Shown: in pieces, positions 24,534-34,076 of the stretch
How positions within the stretch are numbered: position 1 is the stretch's first letter
Layout of the letters: every line of letters starts with the position of its first letter
Assembly: GCA_903875575.1 (NCBI GenBank)
Contig: CAIQWJ010000055.1
Location: forward strand, 1 to 61,582
Length of the DNA: 61,582 nt
Source: an uncultured Acidobacteriia bacterium
GTDB taxonomy: Bacteria; Acidobacteriota; Terriglobia; Bryobacterales; Bryobacteraceae
Direction: 5' to 3'
Position numbers and translations under genes: made by a program
Notes under the pieces: model-generated
What the model was told of the DNA's origin: nothing
Databases searched by the model: none
The model's input: only the letters and a program-made list of their open reading frames with translations

Positions 24534-26237
24534 ATGAAGACACAGTGCATTTCCCGGTATGCATTGTACGGGCTAATGGTGGCCCGAATACTGGCGGCGC
24601 AGGGTGGGACGTCCGTTCCGCCAGCCGCGCCTGCAGATACAGCCATGCTCACCGTAAAGGTAAGCGACAGCGGCACTGGTGCGCCGGTTCCGAATGCCGC
24701 CGTAAGCCTGATGAGTGTGGGGGAAGGCGGCCCGCCGGTCGAGTGCGTCACCGGAGCGAACGGTGCATGCCGCGCGTCGGTTAACCCGGCAGATCGTTTC
24801 GTGGTCTTCAATGTACAGGCAACCGGTTATTTCATGCTCAACGAGTTTCTGGTGGCACCGGGCACGGTTCCCGCGAACATGCCGCCGGTCGGCAGAGATG
24901 GAGTCATTGAAACGGCGGTGACTCGCGCCGTCACGCTCAAAGGACGAGTGCTGGACGCCGAATCAGGCGACCCGGTCAGCGGATTGCCCGTGCAGCCGCT
25001 GATGTTTACGTTCGCCATGGGCAGGCCGGAGGGGCTCAGTTATGTCCAGGGTGTACCGACGGGCAAAGACGGGAAATTCGAGATTCGCGATATACGCCCG
25101 GGCCGTTATGTTCTGGAGCTGAACGGCACCGTGAACGCCGTAACGGCCCCTGATGGGCACTTGCCCGTGGATAAGAAGTACCGATGGCAGGAATGGCCGG
25201 GCGGCGGCGATTTTTCGACTGTTTCGCCATTGGCGGTTCCAGCCGGAACGACCATGGACGTCGGCACAATACGGCTCAGCCGCCACGACCCGCAAACCAT
25301 CACCTTCCGCATCACGGGCGATTGCAGCGAAGGCGGGTATTACGTGGTGCTGGCGCAGGCGGATGTGATTTTGCCTTACAGCCGCGCACGCCTGCACAAC
25401 GCGAAGTGCGGCCTGGAGAATGTACTCGAAGGGGTTTCGCCCGGAAATTATCGGATCTCCGCTATCCCGGAAGGGCCAATGTTGTTTCCCCGGCAGTTGG
25501 CGGATACCCTTGTGCACATCGGCAACGGCGACGATGCGAAGGATACAAAGGTTGAACTCACACTCAGGCTTCCCTTAACGATTCACGGCAGGGTTGTTAT
25601 GAAGAGTGGCGAAACGGTATCCGGCGCGGATGCTGTCCGGCCAGTAACGAAGGGATCCATACGGCTCAGCGTGGGTCGCGGAATTCCGCGCCCGGGCAAT
25701 AATCCCGGCGGCCGGGTGCCGGAGGCCGACCCATCGCAGGTGGACGGCAGCGGGAGATTCGTGCAGGCAATCTATGTTTCGCCCGGAGGCAGGATCAGCG
25801 TGGATGCCATCGGTCTTCCGGCTGGACTATTTGTCGATTCGGTGATCTATAACGGGCGCACGATTGCGGGGGACGAGTTCGTGCTCAGCGAGGCAACCCG
25901 GGTGCAGGATCTGGAGATCCTCTGCTCCGATCAGGCTGGCGCTTTGGAGGGAGAAATCAGTTCGGATAAAGGCAAACCCCACGAGGTGCTCCTCGCACCG
26001 TGGCCGAACAACGGGGTGGAGTATCCGTACGGAGTGTTGACTGCCCACTCAGGAGCGGACGGGAGATTCTCCGTAAGCAGGATCAGACCGGGGCGGTATC
26101 GGACAGTGGCGCTCGAATCGGGGGACCGCGAAAGCTTCGAGAATCCATTTCGGCTGATGAATGCGCTGAGCAGCGGGACTGATGTCTCGGTTGGGGCAGG
26201 TGCGAATACGGTTAAGATCGGGGTTATCGCCCATTGA
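24534..26237 (+). CDS. Secreted protein with carboxypeptidase-regulatory-like repeats
   Basis: A 567-residue protein with a signal peptide (to about residue 22) and a chain of beta-sandwich modules: about 37-125 (LTVKVSDSGTGAPVPNAAVS), 130-215 (LKGRVLDAESGDPVSGLPV), 345-430 (IHGRVVMKSGETV) and 470-560 (LEGEISSDKGKPHEVLL, DGRFSVSRIRPGRYRTVAL). The repeated DGKFEIRDIRPGRYVL-type endings are typical of CarboxypepD_reg/CnaB-like folds abundant in Acidobacteriota. No enzymatic domain is present; a structural or carbohydrate-binding role outside the cell is likely. Confidence 0.75.
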   Translation: MKTQCISRYALYGLMVARILAAQGGTSVPPAAPADTAMLTVKVSDSGTGAPVPNAAVSLMSVGEGGPPVECVTGANGACRASVNPADRFVVFNVQATGYFMLNEFLVAPGTVPANMPPVGRDGVIETAVTRAVTLKGRVLDAESGDPVSGLPVQPLMFTFAMGRPEGLSYVQGVPTGKDGKFEIRDIRPGRYVLELNGTVNAVTAPDGHLPVDKKYRWQEWPGGGDFSTVSPLAVPAGTTMDVGTIRLSRHDPQTITFRITGDCSEGGYYVVLAQADVILPYSRARLHNAKCGLENVLEGVSPGNYRISAIPEGPMLFPRQLADTLVHIGNGDDAKDTKVELTLRLPLTIHGRVVMKSGETVSGADAVRPVTKGSIRLSVGRGIPRPGNNPGGRVPEADPSQVDGSGRFVQAIYVSPGGRISVDAIGLPAGLFVDSVIYNGRTIAGDEFVLSEATRVQDLEILCSDQAGALEGEISSDKGKPHEVLLAPWPNNGVEYPYGVLTAHSGADGRFSVSRIRPGRYRTVALESGDRESFENPFRLMNALSSGTDVSVGAGANTVKIGVIAH

Positions 26238-26325
26238 TCGCGGATAAGCCACAGTGTGTTGTCCTGTGAATTCGATAATATGGTCAGATTGCGGCAACCA
26301 TGCTGCGAGAAGAGGAGCCGCAGAG

Positions 26326-27318
26326 ATGAGCAGGCTGGTTCGGACCATTTTGACGTTTATGTTTCTGGCAGCTTCGTCCCTGTCGGCGGCCCCTATCCGG
26401 GTACTGATTCTGGATGGGCAAAACAACCACCGCTGGCAGTTAACGACACCTGTGCTGAAAAAAGCTCTGGATGAAACCGGCCTGTTTCAGACGGACGTTC
26501 TCTCGTCGCCCCCAAAAGGTGGTGACTTCAGCGCCTTCAAACCGGAGTTCGGTCAATACCGGGTTGTGGTCATGAACTACAACAACGACGGGAATATTCT
26601 CGAATGGCCTGCCGAGACAATGAACTCCTTCGAGCGGTTTGTCCGGGAAGGTGGGGGTCTGGTAGCGGTACACGCCACTGACAATTCGTTTCCAACGTGG
26701 TCCGCGTTCAACGTCATGATCGGAGTGGGGGGCTGGGGAAACCGTAACGAAAAGTCTGGCCCGTTCTGGTATTTCAGGGATGGCAAGCTCATTTCGGATA
26801 CGACTCCCGGACCGGCGGGTTCACATTCCGCCCGATTGCCATTCCAGGTGACGATGCGGGACACGGAGCACCCCATCACGAAAGGGTTACCGCCACTGTG
26901 GATGCACCAGGGTGACGAGCTATACAATTCTCTGCGTGGTCCCGGAGAGAATATGACAGTTCTGGCGACGGCGCACTCGGATCCGCTGCCTGGCACGGGG
27001 ACCAATCGTGACGAGCCGATGCTGATGGTCCTTTCATACGGCAAGGGACGGGTCTTTCATACCACGCTGGGCCACGATGTGTCAGCGATGAGCTGCGTCG
27101 GCTTTATTACGACTTTGCAGCGGGGAACCGAGTGGGCCGCCACCGGAAACGTGACACAGAAAGTACCCGCCAACTTCCCCACAGCGAACTCGGTCAGCTA
27201 TCGCGTGGACATCGCCGCGATGGATCCGGCATTCCTGAATCCGGCGCCGGTGACTGTGGGTCGCGGTGGAGCCGGAGTACTGGTGAATCCGCAGCCCGCT
27301 GCGAATACTCCGAGATAG
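26326..27318 (+). CDS. Secreted ThuA-like glutamine-amidotransferase-fold protein
   Basis: A 330-residue protein. The start ATG 26326 has AGAGGAG upstream and gives a signal peptide ending SLSAAP. The ThuA domain reads IRVLILDGQNNHRW, RFVREGGGLVAVHATDNSFP, ITKGLPPLWMHQGDELYNSL and GKGRVFHTTLGHD. The family is linked to trehalose/sugar utilisation but its reaction is unclear. The C-terminal tail is low complexity. Confidence 0.85.
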   Translation: MSRLVRTILTFMFLAASSLSAAPIRVLILDGQNNHRWQLTTPVLKKALDETGLFQTDVLSSPPKGGDFSAFKPEFGQYRVVVMNYNNDGNILEWPAETMNSFERFVREGGGLVAVHATDNSFPTWSAFNVMIGVGGWGNRNEKSGPFWYFRDGKLISDTTPGPAGSHSARLPFQVTMRDTEHPITKGLPPLWMHQGDELYNSLRGPGENMTVLATAHSDPLPGTGTNRDEPMLMVLSYGKGRVFHTTLGHDVSAMSCVGFITTLQRGTEWAATGNVTQKVPANFPTANSVSYRVDIAAMDPAFLNPAPVTVGRGGAGVLVNPQPAANTPR

Positions 27319-27519
27319 CTGAGAGAAGTCAGCGCGGTTCGACTGGCCGAAAAAAGGTCCCCGCAGCGAGCGGCAAATCACGCACATCCTGGCGGATTTG
27401 ACGCAGGACAGCCGCGCAAACTATCGATTGCTGCGGCTTTCAGGGTGTAAAACCGCATTCCGCCCCTGGAACCAGGCGTGCTCTTGACTCCCGGACACAT
27501 CCAATCGGGAGTAATCATC

Positions 27520-29394
27520 ATGAGCTCTGGCGTCGCCAGCGGGACCAAGCCCCAAATCATCACCGAGCACGTCATCGAGATCATCAGCGATTCCGGCGAA
27601 GGCGCGCAAACCTGCGGCCAGATGTTTGCCGATCTCTGCGCACGGAACGGCAACGGCATCTGGACGGTTGAGATTATCCCTGCTGAGATCCAGCCGCCGG
27701 CCCGGTCGCGCGCCGGTGCCAGCGGTTACCGCATCCGCCTCGGATCCAAGCCACTGACCAATGCCGGCGACTATGCGGATCTGGTGATCGCGTTCAATGA
27801 GCAGGTACTTTACAGCCGGCTCGATTCGAAGGCTTTGCACGGCGGGACGCTGCTGTTCGTCGATAAATCATGGGCGGAAAATCCGGACCCTGGCATTCGC
27901 CGCAAGTACAACGAAGCGGTGAACGAGTTCCGCGAACGCGGCCTGGTGGTGACCGAAGTTCCGATTGAGCAGGAATGCCGGAAGTTCACCGACGACCCTC
28001 GCAAGGGCAAGAACATGTGGGTGCTGGGCATGCTCTGCGCCACTTACGATTTCGACCCCTCCGCCGTGGGCGCGGAAATTGCCAAGCGCTTCGCGCGTAA
28101 GGGCGAGGCCTCGGTGAAGCAAAACCAGGCGCTCTTCACAGACGGCTACGACTGGGCGCTGGAGAACGTCGCGCTGCGATTCCACGTGCCGCCGCACGAA
28201 TCGACCACGCCGATGGTGGTGATGAACGGCAATCAGGCGCTGGCGCTGGGGGTAATGGCCGCGGGGATTGAAGTCTGCTCCATGTATCCAATTACGCCGG
28301 CGACTTCGGCTTCCCACTTCCTGGCCTCAACGATTGAACAGACGGGCGGCATCGTACATCAGGCCGAAGATGAGATTGCTGCGATTGGTTTTGCGATCGG
28401 CTGCTCTTACGCGGGGAAGACGGCAGTGACGATCACGTCAGGCCCGGGGCTTGCCCTGAAGACTGAGTTTCTGGGCTATGCGGTGATGGCGGAAGTGCCG
28501 CTGGTGATCGTCGTGGTGCAGCGTGGCGGACCTTCCACCGGACTGCCCACCAAGATCGAACAGGGCGATTTGTTTGCGGCGCTGTATGCGTCGCCGGGCG
28601 ATGTCCCGAAGATTGTGATTGCGCCGGCCACCATTGAAGAATGTTTCCATTTCATGATCACGGCACGGAAGCTGGCGGAAGATTTCCGCGGACCGGTGAT
28701 GGTGCTTTCGGATGCCAATCTGGCGACCGGGCAGAAGCCGTTTCCGCGGCCGGAACTACGGGAAAGCTGGCTGGCGCCACCAGTGGATCAATCGCCGTGG
28801 AATCCGGAAGTGCCGCCGTTTGCGTGGGACAAGGAGACCGGGCTTTCGCGTCGGCCAATACCGGGTCAGCGCGGCGGAGAGTATGTCATCACGGGCCTGG
28901 CGCATGACGAAGAGAGCCACGTCGCCTATGATTCACAGATCAACCAGAGGTCGATGGAGATGCGCAGCCGCAAGCTGGCGGTGTTGCGCAGCGCACTGAA
29001 ACCGCCGAAGGTTTACGGCGACAACACCGGCGATTTGCTGGTAGTGGGCTGGGGTTCCACACTGGGGGCGATCGAAGAAGCGGTGGACCGCCTGCGTGCT
29101 GAGGGACTCAAGGTTTCGTCGGTGCATCTGCGGTTCCTTTCGCCGATGGAGCCGGGGCTGAAAGAGATCTTCGGACGTTTCCATAAGGTCATGACGATTG
29201 AAATCAATTACAGCGACGACGTGGGCCAGCCGTATATCACGGAAGATTCGAGACGTTATTCGCAACTGGCGCAGTTGCTGCGGGCGCAGACGCTGGTGGA
29301 TATCGATTGCTGGTCGCGCGTGCCTGGGAGTCCGCTGCCTCCGGGTGTGATTGAGGAACAACTGCGGCAGCGCCTGACGCGGAGGGAGAGTTAA
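27520..29394 (+). CDS. korA: 2-oxoacid:ferredoxin oxidoreductase, fused gamma-alpha subunit
   Basis: A 624-residue subunit (start ATG 27520). The N-terminal gamma domain (about 10-190, SDSGEGAQTCGQMFADLCAR) is fused to the alpha domain (about 225-600) with NGNQALALGVMAAGIEVCSM, YPITPATSASHFLA, GIVHQAEDEIAAIGFAIG and TSGPGLALKTEFLGYAV. This is the KorA/2-oxoglutarate:ferredoxin oxidoreductase type. It is joined to korB with no gap. Together they oxidise a 2-oxoacid, probably 2-oxoglutarate, to the acyl-CoA and reduce ferredoxin. Confidence 0.92.
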   Translation: MSSGVASGTKPQIITEHVIEIISDSGEGAQTCGQMFADLCARNGNGIWTVEIIPAEIQPPARSRAGASGYRIRLGSKPLTNAGDYADLVIAFNEQVLYSRLDSKALHGGTLLFVDKSWAENPDPGIRRKYNEAVNEFRERGLVVTEVPIEQECRKFTDDPRKGKNMWVLGMLCATYDFDPSAVGAEIAKRFARKGEASVKQNQALFTDGYDWALENVALRFHVPPHESTTPMVVMNGNQALALGVMAAGIEVCSMYPITPATSASHFLASTIEQTGGIVHQAEDEIAAIGFAIGCSYAGKTAVTITSGPGLALKTEFLGYAVMAEVPLVIVVVQRGGPSTGLPTKIEQGDLFAALYASPGDVPKIVIAPATIEECFHFMITARKLAEDFRGPVMVLSDANLATGQKPFPRPELRESWLAPPVDQSPWNPEVPPFAWDKETGLSRRPIPGQRGGEYVITGLAHDEESHVAYDSQINQRSMEMRSRKLAVLRSALKPPKVYGDNTGDLLVVGWGSTLGAIEEAVDRLRAEGLKVSSVHLRFLSPMEPGLKEIFGRFHKVMTIEINYSDDVGQPYITEDSRRYSQLAQLLRAQTLVDIDCWSRVPGSPLPPGVIEEQLRQRLTRRES

Positions 29395-30360
29395 ATGTAC
29401 GGGCTGAAGAAAGAGTGGGAGATTGAAGCTCCGGCGAGGGAGTGCACGCTCGAAGACTACGTGGGTGCCGAGGCGCGCTGGTGTCCGGGTTGCGGCGATC
29501 ACGCGGTGCTGAGCACGGTACAGCGTCTGGCGCGCGACCTGCAACTGCCTCCGGAGAAGACCGTGGTGGTTTCCGGCATTGGCTGCTCCAGCCGTTTTCC
29601 GCACTATATGAAGACGTACGGCTTCCATGGGTTGCACGGAAGAGCTCTGCCTGTGGCGGAGGGCGTGCGGAGCCGGCGACCGGATCTGGATATCTTTGTG
29701 GTGACCGGGGATGGCGACTGCTGCGCGATCGGCGCGGGGCACTGGATTCACGGGATCCGCTACAACATGGATCTGACGATCCTGCTGCTGGATAACAACG
29801 TTTACGGGCTGACGAAGAATCAGACGTCGCCGACATCGCGGGTAGGGGAGAAATCGAACACGCAGCCCCATGGCTCTTTCTTCGCGCCGCTGAACCCGAT
29901 TTCGGTGGTCCTGGGGATTGCAAACGCTTCGTTTGTGGCGCAGACGGTGGACTGGAATCCGCCGCATCTGTATGCCACGATCCGCGCGGCGCATGAGCAC
30001 AAAGGCGCATCGTTCGTGCGGGTGTTGCAACGCTGCCCGCATTTCAGTTCACATGTATTCGCGCCAGTGCAGGAAGATTTCAGCCAGATGCTGCTGATGG
30101 AGAGCGAGCGCGGGGTGAAACTGGCGGAGCCGATTCGAGGCATGTTCCCTCGCACTCTGGAGCACGATCCCCGCGATCTCAGCAAGGCGAGAGAACTGGC
30201 GGACCGAACCGACGTTTATCCGATCGGCGTGTTTTATAAGAACGACAACGCGTCGCGGTACGACACGGTGACGCAGCAGGGCCTGGAGATCACGCGCGCA
30301 GAGAAAATGGCCGCCATCAATGGGATGCTGGACCGGTTCGCGGTTCAGGGGAGGAATTAA
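29395..30360 (+). CDS. korB: 2-oxoacid:ferredoxin oxidoreductase beta subunit
   Basis: A 321-residue thiamine-pyrophosphate subunit starting right after the korA stop, with GGAGGGAG upstream. It has RWCPGCGDHAVLST (4Fe-4S/TPP region), VSGIGCSSRFPHYM, GDGDCCAIGAGHWIHG and DNNVYGLTKNQTSPTS, the Mg-TPP motif. The following gene starts two bases after its stop with its own ribosome site, so all three form one unit. Confidence 0.93.
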   Translation: MYGLKKEWEIEAPARECTLEDYVGAEARWCPGCGDHAVLSTVQRLARDLQLPPEKTVVVSGIGCSSRFPHYMKTYGFHGLHGRALPVAEGVRSRRPDLDIFVVTGDGDCCAIGAGHWIHGIRYNMDLTILLLDNNVYGLTKNQTSPTSRVGEKSNTQPHGSFFAPLNPISVVLGIANASFVAQTVDWNPPHLYATIRAAHEHKGASFVRVLQRCPHFSSHVFAPVQEDFSQMLLMESERGVKLAEPIRGMFPRTLEHDPRDLSKARELADRTDVYPIGVFYKNDNASRYDTVTQQGLEITRAEKMAAINGMLDRFAVQGRN

Positions 30361-30361
30361 C

Positions 30362-32644
30362 TTGCCCTCCAGCGCGTCGATATTGCCGGAAGTTGCGGAA
30401 CAGTATGCGGATACTAACGCCGCACCGCGTGCGGATGCGGGCGGACAAGCGCGTGCGGATGCGATCGGCCAAGCGCGTGCGGATGCGAGCGCAAATGATA
30501 CGTTGCATTTGCGGACGGTTCACATTTCAGGCCGCGGGATGGATCGAACCAAACCGCGCGGACCGCTCCGGCCATTGGAACTGGAAGGCCTTGCCGGGTT
30601 GACGCGCGTCGAGGCCGAATGGCCCGTCTATGTTGCGACAGACCTGACGTGGCAGCCTTTTGCGGCGGCGCTGGGCAGCAGGACTGACAGTCCCGACACG
30701 GTGATCCACGCATTCGACGAAGCTACGGCGCATGCCGATCTGGCGAATATCGCAGACGTGCGAGAGCGGACACTGGATACGCTGGAAGACCGGTTCGGCA
30801 GTGGAATGGGAAGTGTGCGCAAGACTTTGCCAAAGGACGGCTGGCTGGTGCCGTTCACACGTAACGCGCTGCCCCTGCTTTATGGTGCGACCGTTGCGAC
30901 AGCGAGGCGGGCCGCGAAGGAACTCTTCCTCTCAAAACTGACGCGGCAGTGCGAGCGGTTACGGGAACTGCTGCGACTTGACGACGCCCACACGGCTGCG
31001 GGGTCTTCCGCGGAGATTCTTTCGGCTTCGATGGGTTCGGAGGCGAGCTATTTCGACGCGTCGGTGCTGGCTTCGGCATTTCATCGTAAGACGGATGCCA
31101 CAAGGCAGATGGAACCGAAGCGGCGGGAGCGCGTGGAAGGCATTCTGGCAACCCTGGAACACGCGATCAAAGAGACCAGACACGAGCCCACGTTTTTCCT
31201 GTTCCACTCGGCCACGGCGCCCGCAAGTGCCACAGCTTTTGGTGGTCAGTTAAGGCAGTGCGGCGACAGCTTTGAGGCCGCGCTGGAGTTTTGCGATGAG
31301 CGACTGGAGAGATTCGCGCGGTATCTGCGTGCCCTGCGCGCGGCGAAACTCGAAATGGAAGGTGCCTTCGAACCTGCCGTCCATGAGGAATGGCTGGCGC
31401 GGTTCGACTGGCAGACAGCAGATCCTGAAGAACTGGCGGCATCGCCGGCGTTCGTGGTCTTAGAACCAGCGGAATGGCTGGCGCGGACTTCGTTTGCATC
31501 TTTCGGGCGTTTGCTGCGGTCTGGCAGGCCAGTGCAGGTATTGATTCCGCATCATGGGCTGGAGGGCCGCGATTCGGATGGCGATCTGAGAGGGTTCATG
31601 CCGGATTTTGGATATCTTTCCATCGCGCATCGCGAGGCGTTTGTGCTGCAGTCTTCGCTGGCACATCCGGAACATCTGAAGGCTGGTTTGGCTGCGGTCA
31701 GTCAATCGTTGCGCCCTGCGGTGGCTGTCATCTGTGTGCCTCCCGCGCGGGAAACTGAGGCAAGCGAAGCCCAGGCGTGGTTGGAGACGAGTTTGCTGCA
31801 TTTGACGCGCGCGTTTCCCTTGTATCGGTACGATCCGGATCGCGGTGAGAGCTGGATGGAGCGGTTTGAACTGCAGGAGGTGTCGTCGTCCGAAACGCTG
31901 ACGGCAGCTCACGCAGTGGCAGTTTCCAATGAATTTCGCGGGCAATTCCGGCTTCTTCCCGACTCCGACGGTGACGAAGAACAGATGGAATTAGCGGAAT
32001 ACCTGGAGAGGTATCGACAAGCTCCTCCCTTGGCGATACCGTATCTCCGGGTAATCGATGAGAACGGGCAGGCGCGGCGCGCGGTTGTGACCAGGGAACT
32101 GGTAAACCTCAGCCGCGACCGGCGGAAGGCGTATCGGGTATTTGAAGAACTGGCCGGAGTGAAGAACGCGCACGTGGAAGCGGCTGTCGTGAAGGCCCGG
32201 GCGGACGCGCAGGAGAAGGCAAGGGCGGAAGGTGCGACGGCGGCGATTCACCGGGTGATCGGGATGCTGGCGGACGGACAGTCGCTGGCCGGGGCTGCTA
32301 CTGTGGCGCTGACTGCGCCTTCGGCGGGTTCGCCTGTTGCTTCGCCGTCGGTGGCGAGTGCGGTACCGGTACAGAGCGCCGAGGCCGAAGCGGCTCCTGA
32401 AGATCCGTACATTGATACGTTTCTCTGTACGAGTTGCAACGACTGCATGAAAGTGAACCCGCTGGTCTTCGCGTATGACGCGAATAAGCAGGCTTACATC
32501 GGGAATGCGAAGGCGGGCACATTCGCGGAGTTGGTGAAGGCCGCGGAAGGGTGTCCGGCGAAGTGTATTCATCCGGGGACGCCCAGGGCGGACGATACGT
32601 CGGCAACATCGGCGGTACGGGCTCGGGCGACTAAGTTCAAATAA
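30362..32644 (+). CDS. PFOR-like protein without TPP site, with C-terminal ferredoxin
   Basis: A 760-residue protein, TTG start at 30362 after GGGGAGG. From about residue 90 on it aligns by eye with the last 700 residues of the PFOR at 39608-44542: RFDW (about 347) against TYFDW, SGRPVQVLI (about 388) against SGKPIKVLI, RYDPDRG (489) against RYNPDKG, ELAGVKN against SLAGVRA. The PFOR motifs GCGEKT, GDGAMYD and DTQVYSNTGGQ have no counterpart here, so TPP catalysis is not expected. The tail (about 685-740) is a ferredoxin, CTSCNDC with a later GCPAKC. Third gene of the korAB unit; probably an electron carrier or scaffold subunit. Confidence 0.75.
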   Translation: MPSSASILPEVAEQYADTNAAPRADAGGQARADAIGQARADASANDTLHLRTVHISGRGMDRTKPRGPLRPLELEGLAGLTRVEAEWPVYVATDLTWQPFAAALGSRTDSPDTVIHAFDEATAHADLANIADVRERTLDTLEDRFGSGMGSVRKTLPKDGWLVPFTRNALPLLYGATVATARRAAKELFLSKLTRQCERLRELLRLDDAHTAAGSSAEILSASMGSEASYFDASVLASAFHRKTDATRQMEPKRRERVEGILATLEHAIKETRHEPTFFLFHSATAPASATAFGGQLRQCGDSFEAALEFCDERLERFARYLRALRAAKLEMEGAFEPAVHEEWLARFDWQTADPEELAASPAFVVLEPAEWLARTSFASFGRLLRSGRPVQVLIPHHGLEGRDSDGDLRGFMPDFGYLSIAHREAFVLQSSLAHPEHLKAGLAAVSQSLRPAVAVICVPPARETEASEAQAWLETSLLHLTRAFPLYRYDPDRGESWMERFELQEVSSSETLTAAHAVAVSNEFRGQFRLLPDSDGDEEQMELAEYLERYRQAPPLAIPYLRVIDENGQARRAVVTRELVNLSRDRRKAYRVFEELAGVKNAHVEAAVVKARADAQEKARAEGATAAIHRVIGMLADGQSLAGAATVALTAPSAGSPVASPSVASAVPVQSAEAEAAPEDPYIDTFLCTSCNDCMKVNPLVFAYDANKQAYIGNAKAGTFAELVKAAEGCPAKCIHPGTPRADDTSATSAVRARATKFK
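30427..30498 (+). repeat. Three 24-base tandem repeats inside the PFOR-like gene
   Basis: GCGTGCGGATGCG recurs at 30427, 30451 and 30475, a period of 24 bases, encoding RADAGGQA, RADAIGQA and RADASAND. It lies in the poorly conserved first 50 residues and could vary in copy number. Confidence 0.8.
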
Positions 32645-32685
32645 CTCAAAGCTTCAGATGTAGTGTGGCGATGTAGTGTGGAGAA

Positions 32686-33387
32686 ATGAGCAACGTTCTC
32701 CCGATCCTCTGCGTTCCCGGCCTCGGATGTTCCGCGCGGCTGTACGCGGAACAAATCCCGCAACTCTGGACTGTGGGTCCCGTGACCATCGCGAGGCACG
32801 ACCAGCATGAGAGCATGGCTGAGATTGCGCGGGCCATTCTGGAATCGGCACCGGAACGCTTCGCCCTGATCGGCTTGTCGATGGGTGGGCACATCAGCTT
32901 CGAGATCCTGCGGCAGGCACCGGAGCGGATAACAAAGCTAGCTCTGCTGGATACCAGTTCGCGGCCGGATACGCCGGAGCGGGCGGTGAAACGCCGGGCG
33001 CTGATGGACGGCACCCGGACGAGGTCGATGTCAGAGATCTCAGACGAGCTATTCCCGCTGTACGTTCACCCGATGCGGCACAATGACAGCCAGCTGCGCG
33101 ATATCTGCCGACTCATGGCAGAAGAGACGGGCGCGGCGGGATTCATCCGGCAACAGACCGCGCTGATGAACCGGCCGGATTCGCGGCCGACGTGCCGGAC
33201 GATTCACTGCCCCACGCTGGTGTTGGCTGGTGACAGCGACGAATTAACGCCGCCGGCGATCGCTGCGGAAATTGCCGGAGGCATTGACGGTGCGCGACTT
33301 GTGATTGTTCCCGATTGCGGACATCTTTCCACGCTGGAGCGACCGCGTGAGGTGACGGAGGCTTTGATAGGGCTATTGAGGAGCTGA
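32686..33387 (+). CDS. Alpha/beta hydrolase
   Basis: A 233-residue hydrolase. The nucleophile elbow is LIGLSMGGHISFEIL (Ser about 66), the acid lies in LVLAGDSDELTPP and the His in VPDCGHLSTLERP. No lid domain of note. Substrate unknown; the closest types are small esterases and MhpC/BioH-like enzymes. It stands 41 bases after the PFOR-like gene on the same strand. Confidence 0.85.
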   Translation: MSNVLPILCVPGLGCSARLYAEQIPQLWTVGPVTIARHDQHESMAEIARAILESAPERFALIGLSMGGHISFEILRQAPERITKLALLDTSSRPDTPERAVKRRALMDGTRTRSMSEISDELFPLYVHPMRHNDSQLRDICRLMAEETGAAGFIRQQTALMNRPDSRPTCRTIHCPTLVLAGDSDELTPPAIAAEIAGGIDGARLVIVPDCGHLSTLERPREVTEALIGLLRS

Positions 33388-33507
33388 CCGGGACTGAACC
33401 GCGCGATCCAGCATTGCCGGGCGGGCTGTCCGGGAACGGATGCCGACTGGCATATACGGTCAATTAAACTGACCAGTCTTTTTTTCTGTCCATGTTATGA
33501 TCGAAAT

Positions 33508-33726
33508 ATGATGGAAGTAAACGCCTCCAAATTCAAGGAGCAATGCCTCGCTCTGCTGGACAACCTCGACCCCGAAGGCATCGTCATCACCAAGCATGGC
33601 AGGCCGGTGGCCCGTGTCATCCCGGCAAACGCCGACTGCGCCGGTCTGATTGGCAGCATGAAAGGCAAAATCCAAGTGAAGGGAGACATCCTCTCCACCG
33701 GAATCCGCTGGCATGCTGAATCTTGA
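33508..33726 (+). CDS. VapB antitoxin, Phd/YefM type
   Basis: A 72-residue antitoxin (MEVNASKFKEQCLALLDNLD, GIVITKHGRPVARVIP) with a toxin-binding tail (GDILSTGIRWHAES). Its stop overlaps the toxin start by 14 bases. Second ATG at 33511 is an equal candidate start. The only clearly intact antitoxin-toxin pair in the window. Confidence 0.85.
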   Translation: MMEVNASKFKEQCLALLDNLDPEGIVITKHGRPVARVIPANADCAGLIGSMKGKIQVKGDILSTGIRWHAES

Positions 33727-34075
33727 TACGCACATCCTGCTACATGCACTGGATGGCAATTTGTCGGCAGCAGAGCAGCGGTTGCTCGCAGGCGAAGCCT
33801 GGGGAATTTCGGCAATCGTCATCTGGGAGATCGCAAAGCTTCATCAACTCGGACGGATCACTGTTGATCCAGGCGACGCTGATTTTTCGCGTGTCCTGAC
33901 AAGAGTATACGTGTGGCCACTCAACGTTGAAATATGCCGTATGTCGACGAAGCTCGACTTCGTGTCGGACCCCGCCGACGAACTAATCGCGGCAACCAGC
34001 ATCGTACATCGCGCACGCCTCGTAACCCGGGACCGCAAACTTCGTGGGTCGAAACTCGTGCCGATAGCCCGCTGA
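33713..34075 (+). CDS. VapC toxin, PIN-domain ribonuclease
   Basis: A 120-residue PIN protein with the full set of acidic residues: Asp5 in LDTHILL, Glu in VIWEIAKL, Asp in DPADELIAATS and Asp in VTRDRKL. Translation is coupled to vapB. The complete active site contrasts with the two broken PIN genes at 19.6 and 24.0 kb. Confidence 0.88.
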   Translation: MLNLDTHILLHALDGNLSAAEQRLLAGEAWGISAIVIWEIAKLHQLGRITVDPGDADFSRVLTRVYVWPLNVEICRMSTKLDFVSDPADELIAATSIVHRARLVTRDRKLRGSKLVPIAR

Positions 34076-34076
34076 A

